From Begonia masoniana (taxonomy: Eukaryota > Streptophyta > Magnoliopsida > Cucurbitales > Begoniaceae), in assembly GCA_022432975.1 (NCBI GenBank), contig CM039515.1, forward strand, positions 18,137,488-18,201,487: a stretch of DNA of 64,000 nucleotides. The letters run 5' to 3'. The notes under the pieces are model-generated. The model ran no database searches, was not told where the DNA came from, and was given only the letters and a program-made list of their open reading frames with translations. Of this stretch, positions 20,629 to 33,111 are shown piece after piece. A program made the translations under genes and the position numbers. Numbering within the stretch: the first letter of the stretch is position 1; every line of letters begins with the position of its first letter.

Positions 20629-23052
20629 ATTACCGCCGGGATTACCTCCGGACAGGGAGATAGAGTTCGTGATCGACGTATATCCAGGTACAGGGCCTGT
20701 TTCAAAGAATCCGTACAGGTTGGCGCCTGCAGAACTTAGGGAGTTGAAATCCTAGCTAGAAGAGTTGTTGGATAAGGGATTTATCCGACCCAGTTTCTCT
20801 CCATGGGGTGCGCCAGTTCTGTTCGTCAAAAATAAAGACGGAACTCTCAGGATGTGCATTGACTACCAAGATTTAAACAAATTGACGGTAAAGAATAAAT
20901 ATCTGTTGCCCCGGATTGATGACCTGTTTGATCAACTGCAGGGTGCCCGAGTATTTTCAAAGATTGACCTACGCTCGGGTTATTACCAGTTGAAGGTCCG
21001 GAGAGAAGATATTCAAAAGACGGCGTTCGGGACGAGGTATGGGCACTATGAATTTCTTGTGATGTCTTTTAGACTTACGAATGCCCCTGCAGCGTTTATG
21101 GATTTGATGAATCGTGTCTTCAAGGAGTATTTGGACAAGTTTGTCGTTGTCTTTATTGACGACATCTTGGTCTATTCAAAGACGAAAGAAGAACACGAGG
21201 AGCAACTACGCATTGTCTTAGGAATTTTAAGGCAACATCAACTATATCCGAAGTTCTCTAAATGCGAGTTTTGGCTGGACCGAATAGACTTTCTCGGCCA
21301 AGTTATATCTCAATAGGGAATTTCTGTGGACCCGACCAAGATTAAGGTTGTTAGGGATTGGCCACAGCCTAAGAACGTGCGTGAGGTATGTGGATTTCTT
21401 GGATTGGCCAAATATTACAAGAAGTTCATATAGGGATTCTTGAAAATTGTAGTCCCCCTATCACGCTTGACGCGAAAGAATGAGAGGTTCATGTGGACGG
21501 CTGCATGTGATAAAAGCTTCCGAGAGCTGAAACAAAAATTGACAACGACTCTAGTTCTGACCCTGCCAGTTGAGGGCGAAAAGTTTAGCATTTATTGCAA
21601 CACGTCTAAGGTTGGTCTTGGATGCGTACTTATGCAGGAAGGGAGAGTTATTGCCTATGCGTCTCGATAGTTAAAGCCGTATGAGCAGAATTATTCGACG
21701 CATGACCTGGAACTCGCGGCAGTGGTCTTCGCATTAAAGATTTGGAGACATTATTTATATGGGCAGCAATGCGAGATATATTCAGACCACAAGAGCTTAA
21801 AGTATCTGTTTACGCAGAAGGAATTGAACATGCATCAAAGAAGGTGGTTAGAGTTCGTCAAAGACTACGAGTTTGAGATTAAATACCACCCAGGAAAGGC
21901 GAATAAAGTCGCGGATGCTCTGAGCAAAATTCCTTCTTCGAGTCAGCCTTCACTTGCCACGATGTCGACGGTATTAAAGATAGAAATCGAGAAGTTTGAT
22001 GTAGAGATCGTGACTGAATTATCTAGTATGCTCACAAATATTTCTCTAAGGCCGACAATCATAGAAAGAATCTGAGAAGCTCAACAGAGGGACTTGGAGT
22101 GCGAGAGGTATCGATTGAGCGTGACCCCTGAGGACCCGTCCGATTTCAGCCTATCGGATAATGGTGTATTGAGATTCAGGCATAGATGGTACGTGCCTAA
22201 AGACGAGGAGCTGAAGAAGGAGATTTTGGCCGAGGCACACTCCTCAGCTTATTCTGTTAACCCGGGAAGCACCAAGATGTACCGGGACTTGCACTTATGG
22301 TGGCCAAACATGAAAAGAGAGGTCGCTAGGTATGTAGAAACTTGTTTAATCTGCCAATAGGTCAAAGCAGAGCACCAGAGGCCGGCCGAAATCTTACAGC
22401 CACTGCCGATCCCGGAGTGGAAATGGGAGCAGATTTCTATGGATTTTATTGTTGGACTCCCGAGAACGACGAAGGGGCATGATAGCATATGGGTGATAGT
22501 GGACCGTTTGACGAAGTCGGCCCACTTTCTTCCATTCAAAGCAACGTTCTCCATAAATCAACTAGCCGAGCTATATGTACAGGAAATTTTCAGGCTACAC
22601 GGGGTGCCCGTCTCAGTAGTTCAGATCGAGATCCGAGATTCACCTTGAGATTTTGGAAGAGTTTGCACAAGGCCATGGGAACTCAGTTGAACTTTAGCAC
22701 GGCGTTCCATCCTTAGACCGATGGTCAGACAGAACGAACGAATCAAATTCTTGAGGATATGCTTAGAGCCTGTGTATTGGAGTTTCAAGGATTGTGGAGC
22801 AGGTCCTTGCCACTGATTGAGGTTTCCTATAATAACAGCTTCCAGGCTACTATCGGCATGGCTCCATATGAGGCGCTGTATGGGCAAAAATGTAGATCAT
22901 CGCTATACTAGGACGAAGTTGGCGAAGCTAGCATAATCGGCCAAGATATTTTGCAGCAGACGGCGGAGAAGATCGCCGTTATTAGGCAACATATGGAGAT
23001 AGTGCAAAGCCGACAGAAAAGCTATGCTGACAATAGAAGAAGGGAGTTGGAG
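20629..23052 (+). pseudogene. Element B RT, RNase H and integrase (first part)
   Basis: B resumes with [11 protein letters not shown] and [16 protein letters not shown] upstream of RT. RT has [20 protein letters not shown] and an intact FIDDILVYS. RNase H ([12 protein letters not shown]), the integrase zinc finger (EAHSSAYSVNPG, CLIC) and core ([26 protein letters not shown]) follow. Stops occur at 20753, 21314, 21431, 21668, 22073 and 22358, and, after a one-base frameshift near 22618, at 22714 and 22909. It is cut at RRRELE by element E and continues at 32641. Confidence 0.92.
20663..20693 (+). repeat. 31-base direct repeat, right copy
   Basis: Identical to 10847-10877. This copy sits in its natural RT-upstream context, while the left copy is fused to the protease. 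Confidence 0.9.
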
Positions 23053-25487
23053 TGTAGCGACCCTAACACTGTACCCTTATTTTCCTGTATTATTTTTTTT
23101 ATCCTTATAAACTTTGTAACGTTTGAGCGGAATTTAAATCGTAGACTAAATTGTTAAAACCGTTCAAAAATTATTCTTAAAACCACTTAAACAAAACTTA
23201 AAACAATTGAAATAAAACTTAAAACAATTATTTAAAACAATTCGGCCAACGACTTGAGGGCAAAAGGGACAATTGTACCAAAAATGTAAGGGGTGATCGA
23301 TCGGCTGCCCAAAAATGAAGGGGGGGCGATCGATCGCCATACTCTCTGGAATTCCAGAGAGTGGCGATCACCACTGCCGATCGATCCCCACTTTGGGCGA
23401 TCGATTGGCAGTCTCCCTGGAATCTTTTTTTTTTTTCAGGGAGCTCGCCTCCCATTTCCCTTTTCTTTCCTCCTCCATCCCTGCACTATTTTCTTACCAC
23501 ATATACTCTAACAAGCACAATAACCTCATAACATAAACTCATTCATAATCTCATCCATTCCACACTTCACCAATCACCCAAAATAAACGACTCAAAACGT
23601 AACATAAAACCCCAGTAACTTGAGACAAACTTTACAAAATCCAACTGCGTGGATAGCTCTAAAACTCGAACATATCCATGCATAACCTAAAACGTTTCAA
23701 AACATTACTATAAAATCCAAATAAAAGCTTAGTAAAACGTTTTATAAAACAAGTCTACAAAACATCAAAATATCTTTTATCAACTATCCCGAACCAATCA
23801 CCCTAGAGTGTTCTATCTATACAATTAAACTATCCTTCTATCAAACTATCGTGTCCCCAAAATACTTACAAACAGTCCCACGGGTCAAAATCGCACCGAT
23901 TGTGTCAGTACACTCCCACGGGCCATCGTTCTTCAACTGATCATTCCTTGGGTGGAGGGATCTTGTCCTCACCTATATCAAGATCACCTACACCATACAG
24001 ACAATCTATGAGCTAAAGGCTCAGCAAGTTTCGTAAATGCAAATGCATGCTGTGCATATGAGTTCGTAAATCATGCAACATTTTCTTATCATTACATAGG
24101 TTGTCACTGAGATCTCAACCCGCTAAATGGAGAGAGCACGTCCGGCGGTTGGACAACCCTTTCCACCTAGCGGAGGGGGGTACATGCTTACATACGTACA
24201 GCCATGTCTGAGCCCTACCTCGCATGACCATATAATATACATGGGTTCTTATTAGATGCGGTATTGTGACCGGCCCTTCTCAGCCTTCACAATAGGTCAA
24301 TAGCCCCCTTTCGGGCCACATCGCCATTTTCTTTAAAACTTAGTGCGGAAATTCATTTTCTATGCATAATTGAAAAGACGTGATGCATGAACAATTTATA
24401 ACTTAATATAAACATACAACATACGTATCATCGAGTCAATAAAAGCAATTAAAAGTATATCCTATAAAAGAACTAATCCTAACTACCCAACCAAAGCGTT
24501 TAAACAAACAAATCCATAATAATCCTCGACGCGACCTCGATATACGGTGTAGGCCAATCGGCCAAAGTAAGTCACGAGAACTTACCTCGTACGCGTTGAA
24601 CTTCAAGCTCCGTCTGCGAGTGAACCATTAATGTCCAAATTAATGAAATCCTTCACTAAGGAAATTTCTAAAATTCTAATTTAACTAATCGAGGCATTTT
24701 AACAACAATTAACGCTCGATACCTCGAAATCACCATTAACGAGTTTTTCCAAAAACCCCTAAATTTCTCACGAATCCATTTAACTTCGTCCAATAATGCT
24801 CGATACTTCTATTACATTCACAATTACGGTAAACCTATCAATTTCAAACCTTAAATAACATTTTTAACGAAACCCTAATCATTTTTGACTCCGGGAAACT
24901 AAGAACCAAAGCCGGGAAACGTTAGAGACTTACTTAGAATCGTGAGGGAAGAAGAAAACACGAAGAAACTTCGAAGATTGGGGGACAGATCGTTGTCGGA
25001 ATGGAGAATGCCGTGAGGAAGATCGCCTGGAAGGAGAAGTGCAGAGTTTTCGTGAAATGGTGGAGGAGAAGAGGAGTTATGGTTTTTAAATAAAATTAGG
25101 CTTGGGAAATTACCTTTTTGCCCTTCCTTTGATCTTCTATTTGTTTCGTCCTTTGTTTCGTTAATTAACTAACGATTCGGTTTCTCTAAATTTTCTTAAT
25201 TTCCTAATAACTCCAACTTATTACTAGGGTTCTATTAAAACTGTCCGTACACAAAACGAACCTCGTTTACTATTTTTACTAAAACATCTGTTATATTACA
25301 AGAAACGCAATTCTCGTAAAATTAATGTTACAACTCCTAAAATTTCTGAATTTTTTTAAAAATCCCTATTAATTATTAGGATCGTAATGACGCTTTCTTT
25401 TCACAAAATTGACTCAATTTGACATATTTACAAAAATGCCATTATATATTATGATTACAAAATTCCCGTAAAGAACAGGGTGTTATA
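23053..25487 (-). repeat. Element E 3' LTR
   Basis: The minus strand starts TATAACACCCTG at the right and ends GGGTCGCTACA at the left, 2435 bases. To its right lies the polypurine tract (minus strand AAGGTGGATGGA). It carries the shared LTR block in minus orientation: GAGGTAAGTTCTCG near 24590, GGCCGATTGGCC near 24560, TGAGC-CTTTA-GCTCA at 24009-24023 and GGTGTAGGTGAT near 23990. It is shorter than the 5' LTR partly through small deletions, for example near 24615. Confidence 0.9.
23285..23430. promoter_or_regulatory. GCGATCGATCGCC module in E 3' LTR
   Basis: It contains TGATCGATCGGC, GGGCGATCGATCGCC, CTCTCTGGAATTCCAGAGAG (a perfect 20-base palindrome), GCCGATCGATCCCC and GGGCGATCGATTGGC. 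It lies about 250 bases from the LTR end, the same relative place as in LTR D. Confidence 0.6.
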
Positions 25488-25526
25488 TTCCATCCACCTT
25501 ATTTAAATTTTGTCCTCAAATTTTGA

Positions 25527-28450
25527 TTATACAAACAACTCAGGATACTTAGACATCATATCCTGCTGTCGCTCCCAGGTAGCCTCTTTCACGTCGTGGT
25601 TCCGCCATAAGACTTTAACTAGCGGAATTTCCTTATTGCGCAAAACTTTGATCGAGGACTCCAAAATACGTACCGGCTTCTCCACATAAGTCAAGGTAGG
25701 CTGTACCTCGATCTCTCTTGCCTCCACGATATGCGATGGATCGCGCAAACACTTTCAAAGCATAGACACGTGAAATACATTGTGAATGCCCTCCATTGAA
25801 GCCGGAAGCTGCAGTCGAGAAGCCAACTTCCCGATCTTCTTCAAAATAGGGAAGGGCCCCACATATCGAGGGTTTAGCTTGCCCTTCCTTCTGAATCGCA
25901 TAACTCCTTTGAACGGAGAAATCTTTAAATAAACCTCATCACCTTCTTCGAATTCCAGTTCTCTCCGTCTCATGTCAGCATAGCTCTTTTGTCGACTCTG
26001 AGCTATCTCGATACGCTGTCTGATAACGACAATCTTCTCTGCCATTTGCTATAGAATCTCGGGACCAACAATACTAGCTTCACCAACCTCGTCCCAATAT
26101 AGTGGAGATCTACACTTACGACCATACAAAGCTTCATACGGAGCCATACCGATGGTAGCTTGGAAGCTGTTGTTGTAAGAGAACTCGATCAGTGGCAAGT
26201 ACCTGCTCCACGATCCCTGAAATTACAACACACAAGCCCTGATGATGAAAGGCCGTGTTGAAACTTAGCTGAGTTCCCATAACTTTGTGCAAACTCTTCC
26301 AGAACTTCGATGTAAACCTCGGATCTCGATCTGAGACAATCGAAACTGGCACTCCATGCAGTCTAACAACCTCCTGCACATAAAGCTCGGCGAGCTGATC
26401 CATAGAAGATGTCATCTTCACAACTAAGAAGTGAGTCGACTTTGTCAATCGGTCCACAATCACCCAGATTCCGTCATGCCCTTTCGTCATCCTCGGGAGC
26501 CCCACAATAAAATCCATGGAGATCTGCTCCCATTTCCACTCCGGAATCGACAGTGGCTGTAATGTTCCGGCCGGCCTCTGGTGTTCTGCCTTTATCTGTT
26601 GACAAACTAAACAGGTTTCAACGTACTCGGCGACCTCTCTCTTCATGTTCGGCCACCAGAAGTGTTGCTTTAAATCTCTGTACATTTTAGTGTTTCCTGG
26701 ATGCACAGAGTAAGCTGAAGAATGTGCCTCGGCCAATATATCCCTCTTTAGCTCCTCATCGTTAGGCACGTACCACCTATACCTGAACTTCAGAATACCG
26801 TCATCTGACAAGTTAAAATCAAACAAGTCTCCAGATGTCACGCTTAATCAAAGCTACTCACACTCCATATCTTTCTGCTGAGCTTCATGTATTTTATCCA
26901 GAATAGTCGGCCTGAGAGAAGTGTTGGTGAGCATACTGGAAAACTTTGGCACAATCTCCACATCAAACTTCTCAATCTCAGACCGCAACGTAATCGACAT
27001 CGCTGCAAGTGAAGGCTGACTCGCAGTAGGCATTCGGCTCAAAGCATCAGCGACCTTGTTCGCATTTCCCGGATGGTACTTAATCTCAAACTCATAGTCT
27101 TTGACGAACTCTAGCCACCTTCTCTGTCGCATATTCAATTCCTTCTGCGTAAAAAAATACTTCAGGCTTTTGTGGTCGGAAAATATCTCGCACTGCTGCC
27201 CATATAAGTAATGCCTCCATATTTTCAGTGCAAAGACCACGACCGTTAATTCCAGGTCATGCGTAGGATAGTTCTGCTCATACGGCTTCAACTGCCGAGA
27301 AGCATACGCGATAACCCTCCCTTCCTGCATAAGCACGCATCCAAGCCCAACTCCAGATGCATTACAATATATGCTGAACTTATCACCTTCAACAGACAAT
27401 GTCAACACTGAAGCTACAGTCAATCTCTGCTTTAACTCCATAAAACTGTTGTCACAAGCAGTCGACCATATAAACTTTTCATTCTTTCGAGTCAAGCGTG
27501 AAAGAGGAACTGCAATCTTCGAAAATCTTTCAATGAATTTTCGATAATATCCAGCCAACCCGAGAAATTCATGTACCTCTCGCACGTTCTTAGGCTGTTG
27601 CCAATCTCTGACCACCTGAATTTTGCTCGGATCCACAAAAACCCCTTCTTGTGATATGACATGGCTGAAAAAACTGACTTTGTCTAGCCAGAACTCGCAC
27701 TTGGAGAACTTCGGATATAACTGGTGATGACATAGAATCCTCAGAACTATCCTCAAGTGCTCATCGTGTTCTTCCTTTGTCTTTGAATAGATCAAAATGT
27801 CGTTGATGAAAACTACAACGAACTTGTCTAGATAATCCTTGAAGACGCAGTTCCTCAAATCCAAAAACGTTGCAGGGGCATTAGTAAGTCCAAAAGACAT
27901 AAGAAGGAACTCATAATGCCCGTACCTCGTTCGAACGCCGTTTTCTGAACGTCTTCCTTCTGGACCTTCAACTAATAGTAACCCGAGCGTAGGTCAATCC
28001 TGGAAAACACTCGAGCACCTTGCAGCTGATCAAACAAATCATCTATCCGAGGCAGTGGATACTTATTCTTCACTGTGAGCTTATTCAGCTCCCTATAATC
28101 CACGCACATCCTGAGAGTCCCGTCCTTCTTGTTGACAAATAGAACGGGAGCACCCCAGGGAGAAAAACTGGGTCGGATGAAACCCTTTTCCAGCAACTCC
28201 TCAAGTTGAGTTTTCAACTCTTTCAATTCAGCAGGCGCTAATCTATACGGATTCTTAGACACTGGCGCGGAGCTCGGATACACATCAATGGTAAATTCGA
28301 TCTCCCTATCCAACGGTAATCTGGGAAGATCATCAAGGAATATCTCAGAGAATTCTCTGACTATAGGAATGTCACTCGGCTTTAATCCGCTGAATAACTG
28401 AGTATCAACTACCGTGGCCAAATAAATTGAGCACTGACCTTTAAACTATT
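25527..28450 (-). pseudogene. Element E pol: RT, RNase H, integrase, chromodomain
   Basis: Reading leftward: RT ([28 protein letters not shown]), RNase H ([17 protein letters not shown]), integrase zinc finger (EAHSSAYSVHPG, CLVC) and core ([26 protein letters not shown]), then a chromodomain tail (VKVLWRNHDVKEATWERQQD). Damage: a stop after SGYY and a frameshift near 27950; the RT catalytic motif reads FINDILIYS, with asparagine (plus 27802-27804) for the first aspartate; near 26245 about 60-70 bases encoding the region around the third catalytic integrase residue are missing, shifting the frame; stops near 25752 and 26048. It cannot encode active RT or integrase. Confidence 0.92.
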
Positions 28451-29957
28451 TGTTGACCTTCATGGAATAGGAAGTAGGTGACCTACTCCACCTCATCGCC
28501 TGATAAGCAAACTCGGCTTTACCCGGGGGCCGAAAAGTCACAATCCCGGATCGACAATCGATGGTGGCGGAGTGCTGCTGTGAAAGCCAGTCCATCCCTA
28601 AGATAAGATCGTACCGCCCTATGCTCATAACTATCAGACAAGCATAAAGGGTAGTATCCCCCATTGAGACAACATTGCCCTGGAGAATACGATCTGAATG
28701 CATATGCTCTCCTGAAGGTAGCATTACTCTATACTCGAACTCTTCTAACTCAGACGCTAACCCCAATCTAGCCATGCAAGCAGTTGAAATAAAGGAGTGC
28801 GTAGCTCCAGTGTCTATCAGCAAAAATACAGCTACGCCCATAATCAATATAGTACCTGCTATCACGGAAGGTTGAGCCTCATCGTCGATATCACCATGCT
28901 TGATAACTGCAAAGATCCTTGGCATAACCCTCCTCTGGTCTGTGCCTGACTGCTCACGGCTCTGATTCGGGCAATCTTTAATGAAGTGGCCAACTACTCC
29001 ACACCGATAGCACTTATTCGTGCCCATTTTGCACTCTCCACTGTGCTCTTTCTGGCACTTAGGGCACCAAGGCATCTGATAAGCCCCTTGTACCTGTTTT
29101 TCCTTCCCTCGATCATTGCCTCCCTCAGAAGGCTTTTTAACGCCCCATTGTTATTGTTGTGGTTATCCTCTCAGTTGCCAGCCCCTATTCCTAAGCTGAG
29201 GGTGGATCTCTCGAAAGAAGCCTTTAGATGGCTCTCTTGGTTTGATATAGCTCTGATCAACGGCCTCAATCTCAAGTGCTCTGGCCACGATCTCATCATA
29301 GGATACATTCCGCACCCCTGATATTGTAAGACTTTTCTGAATTTCCTAACCAAGCCCTTGCACAAATCTGCGTACCTTGTCCTCATTAACACTAACCTGA
29401 CGCGGCGTGAATCGGGACAGGGCCTCAAACCTTCTCACATATTCGGCAATCGAACCAACCTACCGCAATTGCATGAACTCTACCATCTTCGCCTCCCGCA
29501 CTGTATGGCAGAAGTACTTGTCATAAAACACCATTTTGAACCATTTCCAACTCATTATCGTCACTTCGGTGGTTGCCTTGATAGAATCCCACCAAAATTG
29601 GGCATCCAGTGCTAAGTGATAAGTCACCAACGCAACCTTCTCTCCACCCTCAATGCTTGCGTAGGCCAGCATGTCCTCCATGGTTTGAATCCACTCTTCG
29701 GCTAAAGAGGGATCCGTAGATTGCCCATTGAACACGGGAGGTTGGAGCTTCTGGAATCTCTCCATCCCTCGATTACCAGGAGTCACTGTCTCCCGAGCTC
29801 TAGTGCCCTCACGGTCTATTAAGGTGCCCAGCTACTGGGACTTTGTCTCCATTTGTTGGGCCTGTCGCTCCATGTGTTGGGACTGTTAGGCAATGAATCC
29901 CTTAAGCTGATCTATCGTATCGTCTCGGTCATCTCGATCATTCCCTCGACGCACCAT
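28446..29957 (-). pseudogene. Element E gag and protease
   Basis: Start at 29957 (MVRRGNDRDDRDDTIDQL). Gag core: ERFQKLQPPVFNGQ, AEEWIQTMEDMLAYA, FYDKYFCHTVRE. Zinc knuckle CYRCGVVGHFIKDC near 29000. Protease LIDTGATHSF with normal aspartate and YDLILGMDWLS near 28600. Premature stops lie near 29885, 29830, 29460 and 29350, and two close together near 29150. The protease end runs into MKVNK and a stop near 28447. The sequence parallels B's gag residue by residue, showing that B and E are sister copies. Confidence 0.9.
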
Positions 29958-30107
29958 ATTTATATAATTCCTTTAAAGGTTAAAAGAAAATAACTCTAAA
30001 AAATCGAAATCAAAGAAAGCTTTTAAACATACTTACAGTTGATGAAGGATGTCCGCGTAGTGGCTGTGCAGTCGAGCAATCTACAGAACCGTTTTTAAAA
30101 CCCCGGG

Positions 30108-30119
30108 GCTCTGATACCA
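30108..30119 (-). other. Element E primer-binding site
   Basis: GCTCTGATACCA on the plus strand, complement TGGTATCAGAGC, four bases from the 5' LTR. Intact match to the initiator methionine tRNA primer site. Confidence 0.92.
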
Positions 30120-30123
30120 TAAA

Positions 30124-32640
30124 TGTAGCGACCCTAACACTGTACCCTTATTTTCCCGTATTATTTTTTTATCCTAATAAACTTTTGTAACGTTTGAACG
30201 GAATTTAAATCGTAGACTAAATTGTTAAAACCGTTCGAAAATTATTCTTAAAACCACTTAAACAAAACTTAAAACAATTGAAATAAAACTTAAAAAAATT
30301 ATTTAAAACAAGTAAAACAAACAAAACAATCGGCCAACGACTTGAGGGCAAAAGGGACAATTGTCCCAAAAATGTAAGGGACGATCGATCGACTGCATGG
30401 CAGCCGATCGATCGGCTGCCCAAAAATGAAGGGGGGCAATCGATCACCCCCACATTAGGCGATCGATCGCCCAGCCTTGGGCGATCGATCGCCACACTCT
30501 CTGGAATTCCAGAGAGTGGCGATCACCACTGCCGATCAATCCCCACTTTGGGCGATCGATCGGTAGTCTCCCTGGAATCCATTTTTTTTTCCAGGGAGCT
30601 CGCCTCCCATTTCCCTTTTCTTTCCTACTCCATCCCTGCACTATTTTCTTACCACATATATTCTAACAACCACAATAACCTCATAACATAAACTCATTCA
30701 TAACCTCATCTATTTCACACTTCAGCAATCACCCAAAATAAACGACTCAAAACGTAACCTAAAATCCCAGTAACTTGAGACAAACTTTACAAAATCCAAC
30801 TGCGTGGATAGCTCTAAAACTCGAGCATATCCATGCATAACCTAAAACGTTTCAAAATATCTTTTATCAACTATTCCGAACCAACCACCCTAGAATGTTC
30901 TACCTATACAATTAAACTATCCTTCTATCAAACTATCGTGTCCCCAAAATACTTACAAACAGTCCCGCTGGTCAAAATCGCACCGACTGCGCCAGCACAC
31001 TCCCACGGGCCATCGTTCTTCAACTGATCAATCCTCGGGTTGAGGGATCTCGTCCTCACCTATATCAAGATCACCTACACCATACAGACAATCTATGAGC
31101 TAAAGGCTCAACAAGTTTCATAAATGCAAATGCATGCTGTGCATATGAGTTCGTAAATCATGCAACATTTTCTTATCATTACATAGGTTGTCACCGAGAT
31201 CTCAACCCGCTAAATGGAGAGGGCATGTCCGGCGGTTGGACAACCCTTTCCACCTAGTGGAGGGGGGTACATGCTTATATTCGTACAGCCATGCCTGAGT
31301 CCTACCTCGTATGACCATATAACATACATGGGTTCTTATTAGATGCGGTATTATGACCGGCCCTTGTCAGCCTTTACAATAGGTCAATAGCCCCCTTTCG
31401 GGCCACATCGCCATTTTCTTTAAAACATAGTGCGGAAATTCATTTTCTATGCATAATTGAAAAGACGTGATGCATGAACAATTTATAACTTAATATAAAC
31501 ATACAACATACGTACCATCGAGACAATAAAAGCAATTAAAAGTATATCCTATAAAAGAACTAATCCTAACTACCCAACCAAAGCGTTTAAACAAACAAAT
31601 CCACAATAATCCTTGATGCGACCTCGATATACGGTGTAGGCCAATCGGCCAGAGTAAGTCACGAGAACTTACCTCGTGCACGTTGAACTTCAAGCTCCGT
31701 CCGCGAGTGTTGTTCACCTAAGCAATTCACAACAATTATCGTTAAAACGCGTTTAAACCATTAACGTCCAAATTAACGAAATCCTTCACTAAGGAAATTT
31801 CTAAAATTCTAACTTAACTAATCGAGGCATTTTAACAATAATTAACGCTCGATACCTCGAAATCACCATTAACGAGTTTTTCCAAAAACCCCTAAATTTC
31901 TCTAACCCTAAAATTTCTCACGAATCCATTTAACTTTATCCAATAACGCTCGATACTTCCATTACATTCACAATTACGGTAAACCTATTGATTTCAAACC
32001 CTAAATCACATTTTTAACGAAACCCTAATCGTTTCTGACTCTGCGAAACTAAGAACCAAAGCTGGGAAACGTTAGAGACTTACTTAGAATCGTGAGGGAA
32101 GAAGAAAACACGAAGAAACTTTGAAGATTGGGGGACGGATCGTCGTCGGAATGGAGAACGCCGTGAGGAAGATCGCCTGGAAGGAGAAGTGCAGAGGAGT
32201 TTTCGTGAAATGGTGGAGGAGAAGAGGAGTTATGGTTTTTAATTAAAATTAGACTTGGCAAATTACCTTTTTGCCCTTCCTTTGATCTTCTATTTGTTTC
32301 GTCATTTGTTTCGTTAATTAACTAACGATTTGGTTTCTCTAAATTTCCTTAATTCCCCAATAACTCCAACTTATTACTAGGGTTATATTAAAACTGTCCG
32401 TACACAAAACGGACCTCGTTTACTATTTTTACTAAAACATCCATTATATTACGAGAAACGCAATTCTCGTAAAATTAATGTTACAACTCCTAAAATTCCC
32501 GAAATTTTTTTAAAATCCCTATTAATTATTAGGATCGTAATAACATTTTCTTTTCACAAAACCGACTCACTTTGACATATTTATAAAAATACCATTATAT
32601 ATTATGATTACAAAATTTCCGTAAAGAACCGTGTGTTACA
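30124..32640 (-). repeat. Element E 5' LTR
   Basis: 2517 bases; minus strand TGTAACACACGG at 32640 to GGGTCGCTACA at 30124. Conserved block: GAGGTAAGTTCTCG near 31670, GGCCGATTGGCC near 31645, TGAGC-CTTTA-GCTCA at 31096-31110, GGTGTAGGTGAT at 31070-31081. It differs from the 3' LTR by scattered substitutions and several indels, so the insertion is not recent. Confidence 0.9.
30380..30600. promoter_or_regulatory. GCGATCGATCGCC module in E 5' LTR
   Basis: It holds about seven palindromic copies (for example ACGATCGATCGAC, GCCGATCGATCGGC, GGCGATCGATCGCCC twice) plus the CTCTCTGGAATTCCAGAGAG palindrome. It has more copies than the 3' LTR of the same element, so copy number changes within one element's LTRs. 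Confidence 0.6.
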
Positions 32641-33071
32641 TGGAGTTTAACGAGGGCGACAAGGTGTATTTAAAGATTTTTTCATTCAAAGGCGTTATGC
32701 GATTTGGGAGAAAATGGAAGCTAAGCCCTCGCTATATGGGGCCCTTTACTATTTTGAAGAGAATTTGGAGGATGACATATCAATTACAGCTTCTGGTATC
32801 TATGGAGAGCATCCACAATGAATTTCACGTATCTATGCTCCAGAAGTGTTTACGTCATCCATCTCTTACCGTGGAAACAAGGGAGATTGAGGTGCAGCCA
32901 ATGCTGACTTACGTGGAAAAGTCAGTACGAATTCTGGAATCCTCTATCAAGGTATTATGCAATAAAGAAATTCCACTGGTGAAAGTCCTGTGGCGGAACC
33001 ATGACGTAGAGGAAGCCACTTGTGAGAGGCAGCAGGATATGATGTTTAAGTATCCTGAATTATTTGTGTAA
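32641..33071 (+). pseudogene. Element B integrase C-terminus and chromodomain
   Basis: It continues B integrase after element E: EFNEGDKVYLKIFSFKGVMR, the GPF turn, the FHVSMLQKC segment, then a chromodomain tail (PLVKVLWRNHDVEEATCERQ) ending YPELFV and a stop at 33069-33071. The tail is open in one frame. The usual tryptophan in the EEATWE motif is cysteine here. Such chromodomains are thought to steer integration into heterochromatin. Confidence 0.9.
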
Positions 33072-33097
33072 TCAAATTTTGAGGACAAAATTTTAAT

Positions 33098-33111
33098 GAA
33101 GGTGGATGGAA
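33098..33111 (+). other. Element B polypurine tract
   Basis: GAAGGTGGATGGAA directly before the 3' LTR start TGTAACATCC. It primes plus-strand DNA synthesis in this family. Confidence 0.8.

Larger units (their letters stand above)
23053..32640 (-). mobile_element. Element E, Ty3/Gypsy chromovirus, complete insertion in B integrase
   Basis: It has two LTRs (3': 23053-25487; 5': 30124-32640), a primer-binding site, gag to integrase and a polypurine tract, all on the minus strand. Perfect TGGAG duplications flank it (23048-23052 and 32641-32645), and B's integrase reads across the site from RRRELE to EFNEGDKVYLK. Its coding region is close to B's, so E is a recent relative that jumped into an older B copy. 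Confidence 0.93.
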
